Origin: an uncultured Bdellovibrio sp.
GTDB taxonomy: Bacteria; Bdellovibrionota; Bdellovibrionia; Bdellovibrionales; Bdellovibrionaceae
Assembly: GCA_937871355.1 (NCBI GenBank)
Contig: CALMPX010000175.1
Location: 1 to 6,678, forward strand
Reading direction: 5' to 3'
Length of the DNA stretch: 6,678 nt
Shown: one piece after another, positions 5,431-6,678 of the stretch
How positions within the stretch are numbered: position 1 is the first letter of the stretch
How the letters are laid out: each line of letters opens with the position of its first letter
Position numbers and translations under genes: made by a program
Notes under the pieces: generated by a model
The model's database searches: none
What the model saw: only the letters and a program-made list of their open reading frames with translations
What the model was told of the DNA's origin: nothing

Positions 5431-5491
5431 AAAAATTATTTCAGAATAAATACAACCGATCTTATCGATTTGTTTAAAAAAGCCTAGACCT
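5408..5491. repeat. Inverted-repeat pair AGGTCTAG / CTAGACCT upstream of the sigma-54 promoter
   Basis: AGGTCTAG at 5408-5415 and its exact reverse complement at 5484-5491 are 76 bp apart. Relative to the start predicted from the -12 box they centre near -115 and -39. Sigma-54 promoters need an upstream-bound activator, usually at about -80 to -150, so the distal copy is well placed; the function is inferred only. The 68-bp span between them is A/T-rich and contains no gene. Confidence 0.4.
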
Positions 5492-5500
5492 ATTTGCAAG

Positions 5501-5516
5501 TGGCACTTTGGTTGCT
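5501..5516 (+). promoter_or_regulatory. Sigma-54 (RpoN) -24/-12 promoter of the flgFG operon
   Basis: TGGCAC (5501-5506), five bases, then TTGCT (5512-5516) matches the sigma-54 consensus TGGCAC-N5-TTGCW without a mismatch, with the required 10 bp between the invariant GG and GC. The start would lie near 5527, giving a leader of about 38 nt carrying the AAGGAG ribosome site of flgF. Rod genes under RpoN and an NtrC-family activator are established in several flagellar hierarchies (for example Vibrio and Campylobacter); here the activator lies outside the window. Confidence 0.9.
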
Positions 5517-5564
5517 CTATTTCACTATTGAGATAAAAAAGTTTTAAACGTAAGGAGTCCAGGT

Positions 5565-6404
5565 ATGAGTTTTAAAGGAATCTATGCAGCATTGAGTGGA
5601 TCGATGGCGCAGGCTCTAAAAATTGATACGATTGCCAATAATATAGCGAATGTTAACACGACCGGATTCAAAAAAGATCAACAGACCTTTGGCGAGTATT
5701 TAACGGCCATAGAGAAAAATCCAGAAGTGATTCAGGTTCCTAAAATTTCAGCTTCAATGACAAGTTTCTACGACAACAACGGAACGGACAAAAGCTTTGT
5801 TGATTCGACCGGTACTTATACGAATTTTGAACAAGGCAGTTTAAAACGCACAGATGGAAAATTAGATGTGGCTTTAGACGGTGAAGGATTTTTTGAAATT
5901 GCCACAGCTAATGGAGTTAAACTCACGCGCGCTGGAAATTTTACGATTGATAATGAAGGTCGTTTAGTGACTAAGGATGGCCATACTGTAGTCGTCAATG
6001 CGGACAATCAAGAAAGTGCACCGCAAGATGCAGAAGAAAAAAGAAATTCGGTCGCCCAATTTTCTGGTACAGCTCAAGCTTACATTTCAGATGCAGGTGA
6101 AGTTTTCGACGGTGAAAAAAAATTAGGTAAGTTATCGGTAGTTAAATTGAACAATCCTGAAGTTTTGCAAAAAGTAGGCGGTAGTTTTTATGAGTACAAA
6201 TCGAATATGACTCCTGATGTGGTGCAAATGAAAACACCATCATTAAAGCAAGGTTATTTGGAAACGAGTAACGTGAATATCGTAGCGGAGATGACAGATA
6301 TGATTATGGCTCAACGAGTTTTTGAAGGAACTCAAAAAGCGATTCAGGCTTACGATCAGATGGAAGATAAAGCGATTAATCAAGTAGGTAATACTAAAGG
6401 TTAA
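5565..6404 (+). CDS. flgF: Flagellar basal-body proximal rod protein FlgF
   Basis: This structural rod subunit is exported by the flagellar type III apparatus and assembles in the periplasmic axial structure below the hook. No Sec signal is present, as expected. Residues 8-37 carry the N-terminal rod motif (ALSGSMAQALKID then IANNIANVNTTGFKK). The middle has the FlgE/F/G-type segment LDVALDGEGFFEI at 100-112 followed by LTRAGNFTID. Residues 230-279 form the C-terminal rod/hook domain starting GYLETSNVNIVAEM, which coils with the N-terminus. At 279 residues it is somewhat longer than E. coli FlgF (251). The start is fixed by AAGGAG at 5552-5557, 7 nt before the ATG. Assignment as FlgF and not a second FlgG rests on a better FlgG directly downstream and on the usual flgF-flgG order. 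It is the first gene after the sigma-54 promoter. Confidence 0.93.
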   Translation: MSFKGIYAALSGSMAQALKIDTIANNIANVNTTGFKKDQQTFGEYLTAIEKNPEVIQVPKISASMTSFYDNNGTDKSFVDSTGTYTNFEQGSLKRTDGKLDVALDGEGFFEIATANGVKLTRAGNFTIDNEGRLVTKDGHTVVVNADNQESAPQDAEEKRNSVAQFSGTAQAYISDAGEVFDGEKKLGKLSVVKLNNPEVLQKVGGSFYEYKSNMTPDVVQMKTPSLKQGYLETSNVNIVAEMTDMIMAQRVFEGTQKAIQAYDQMEDKAINQVGNTKG

Positions 6405-6453
6405 TCAGGCTTTTAGAATCAATTTAATTATATTTTTTTAAAAGGGAGTTTGC

Positions 6454-6678
6454 ATGATAAAAAGTTTAAATACAGCAGCAACGGGAATGATCGCACAACA
6501 AAGTAATATGGATGTGATCGCCAATAATATTGCCAATGTGAGTACAACAGGCTTTAAAAAAGGACGTGCTGAATTTGAAGATCTTATTTATCACAATCTT
6601 AAAGACCCGGGACAAGCTTCCGGTGAGCAATCGGTGACGCCGACCGGAGTCCAAACAGGGCTAGGAGTTCGTACGGCT
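6454..6678 (+). CDS. flgG: Flagellar basal-body distal rod protein FlgG (5' part, cut by the window end)
   Basis: The first 75 codons are present and open to the last base. They read MIKSLNTAATGMIAQQSNMD, then VIANNIANVSTTGFKKGRAEF, then EDLIYHNL at 43-50, and PTGVQTGLGVR at 63-73. This is the standard FlgG N-terminus: the rod motif followed by the FlgG-specific EFEDL and GVQ.G.GVR blocks. FlgG forms the distal rod crossing the peptidoglycan and outer membrane rings. GGGAG (6444-6448), 5 nt before the ATG, sets the start. The gap from flgF is 49 bp, A/T-rich and without a terminator, so the two genes are almost certainly co-transcribed from the sigma-54 promoter at 5501. Confidence 0.96.
   Translation, partial: MIKSLNTAATGMIAQQSNMDVIANNIANVSTTGFKKGRAEFEDLIYHNLKDPGQASGEQSVTPTGVQTGLGVRTA

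Noticed and set aside
5565..6404. Calling the first flagellar gene a second FlgG
   Set aside because: FlgF and FlgG share the same end domains, but the next gene has the FlgG-specific N-terminal blocks and the order flgF-flgG is standard.

Overview
This AT-rich window comes from a motile, diderm (Gram-negative-type) bacterium. It encodes a flagellar rod operon with its own sigma-54 promoter, an exported MltD-type murein transglycosylase, a lysine/DAP-pathway aspartokinase, a thiol peroxidase and a very cysteine-rich exported protein. The FlgF sequence, the low GC content and the exported Cys-rich protein fit a Bdellovibrio-like lineage (Bdellovibrionota). That assignment is recalled from family appearance and is only moderately certain.

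Layout: 1-97 holds two hairpins; the second is a good plus-strand terminator for a gene left of the window. Positions 98-322 carry no convincing gene, but hold a perfect 11-bp hairpin of unknown role and the terminator of the minus-strand glutathione peroxidase gene (323-814). That gene diverges from a 694-codon plus-strand gene (898-2982) for an exported protein with about 37 cysteines in repeated modules; I do not recognise its function. A hairpin terminator (3047-3078) sits between this gene and a convergent minus-strand pair: mltD (4290-5291), followed 4 bp later by lysC (3092-4285). The 273 bp from 5292 to 5564 hold the mltD promoter facing left and a textbook sigma-54 promoter facing right. 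The latter drives flgF (5565-6404) and flgG (from 6454, cut by the window end).

Points of interest: (i) the -24/-12 promoter of flgFG, with an upstream inverted-repeat pair that may bind an activator; (ii) peroxidase and mltD promoters whose -10 boxes end 6-7 nt before the ATG, predicting leaderless mRNAs; (iii) an internal Shine-Dalgarno plus in-frame ATG in lysC, exactly where alpha/beta-type aspartokinases start their separate beta subunit; (iv) modular Cys repeats in the large exported protein. mltD and lysC both bear on peptidoglycan, one cutting it and the other opening the route to diaminopimelate, so co-transcription is biologically sensible. No CRISPR array, tRNA, rRNA or insertion sequence was seen.
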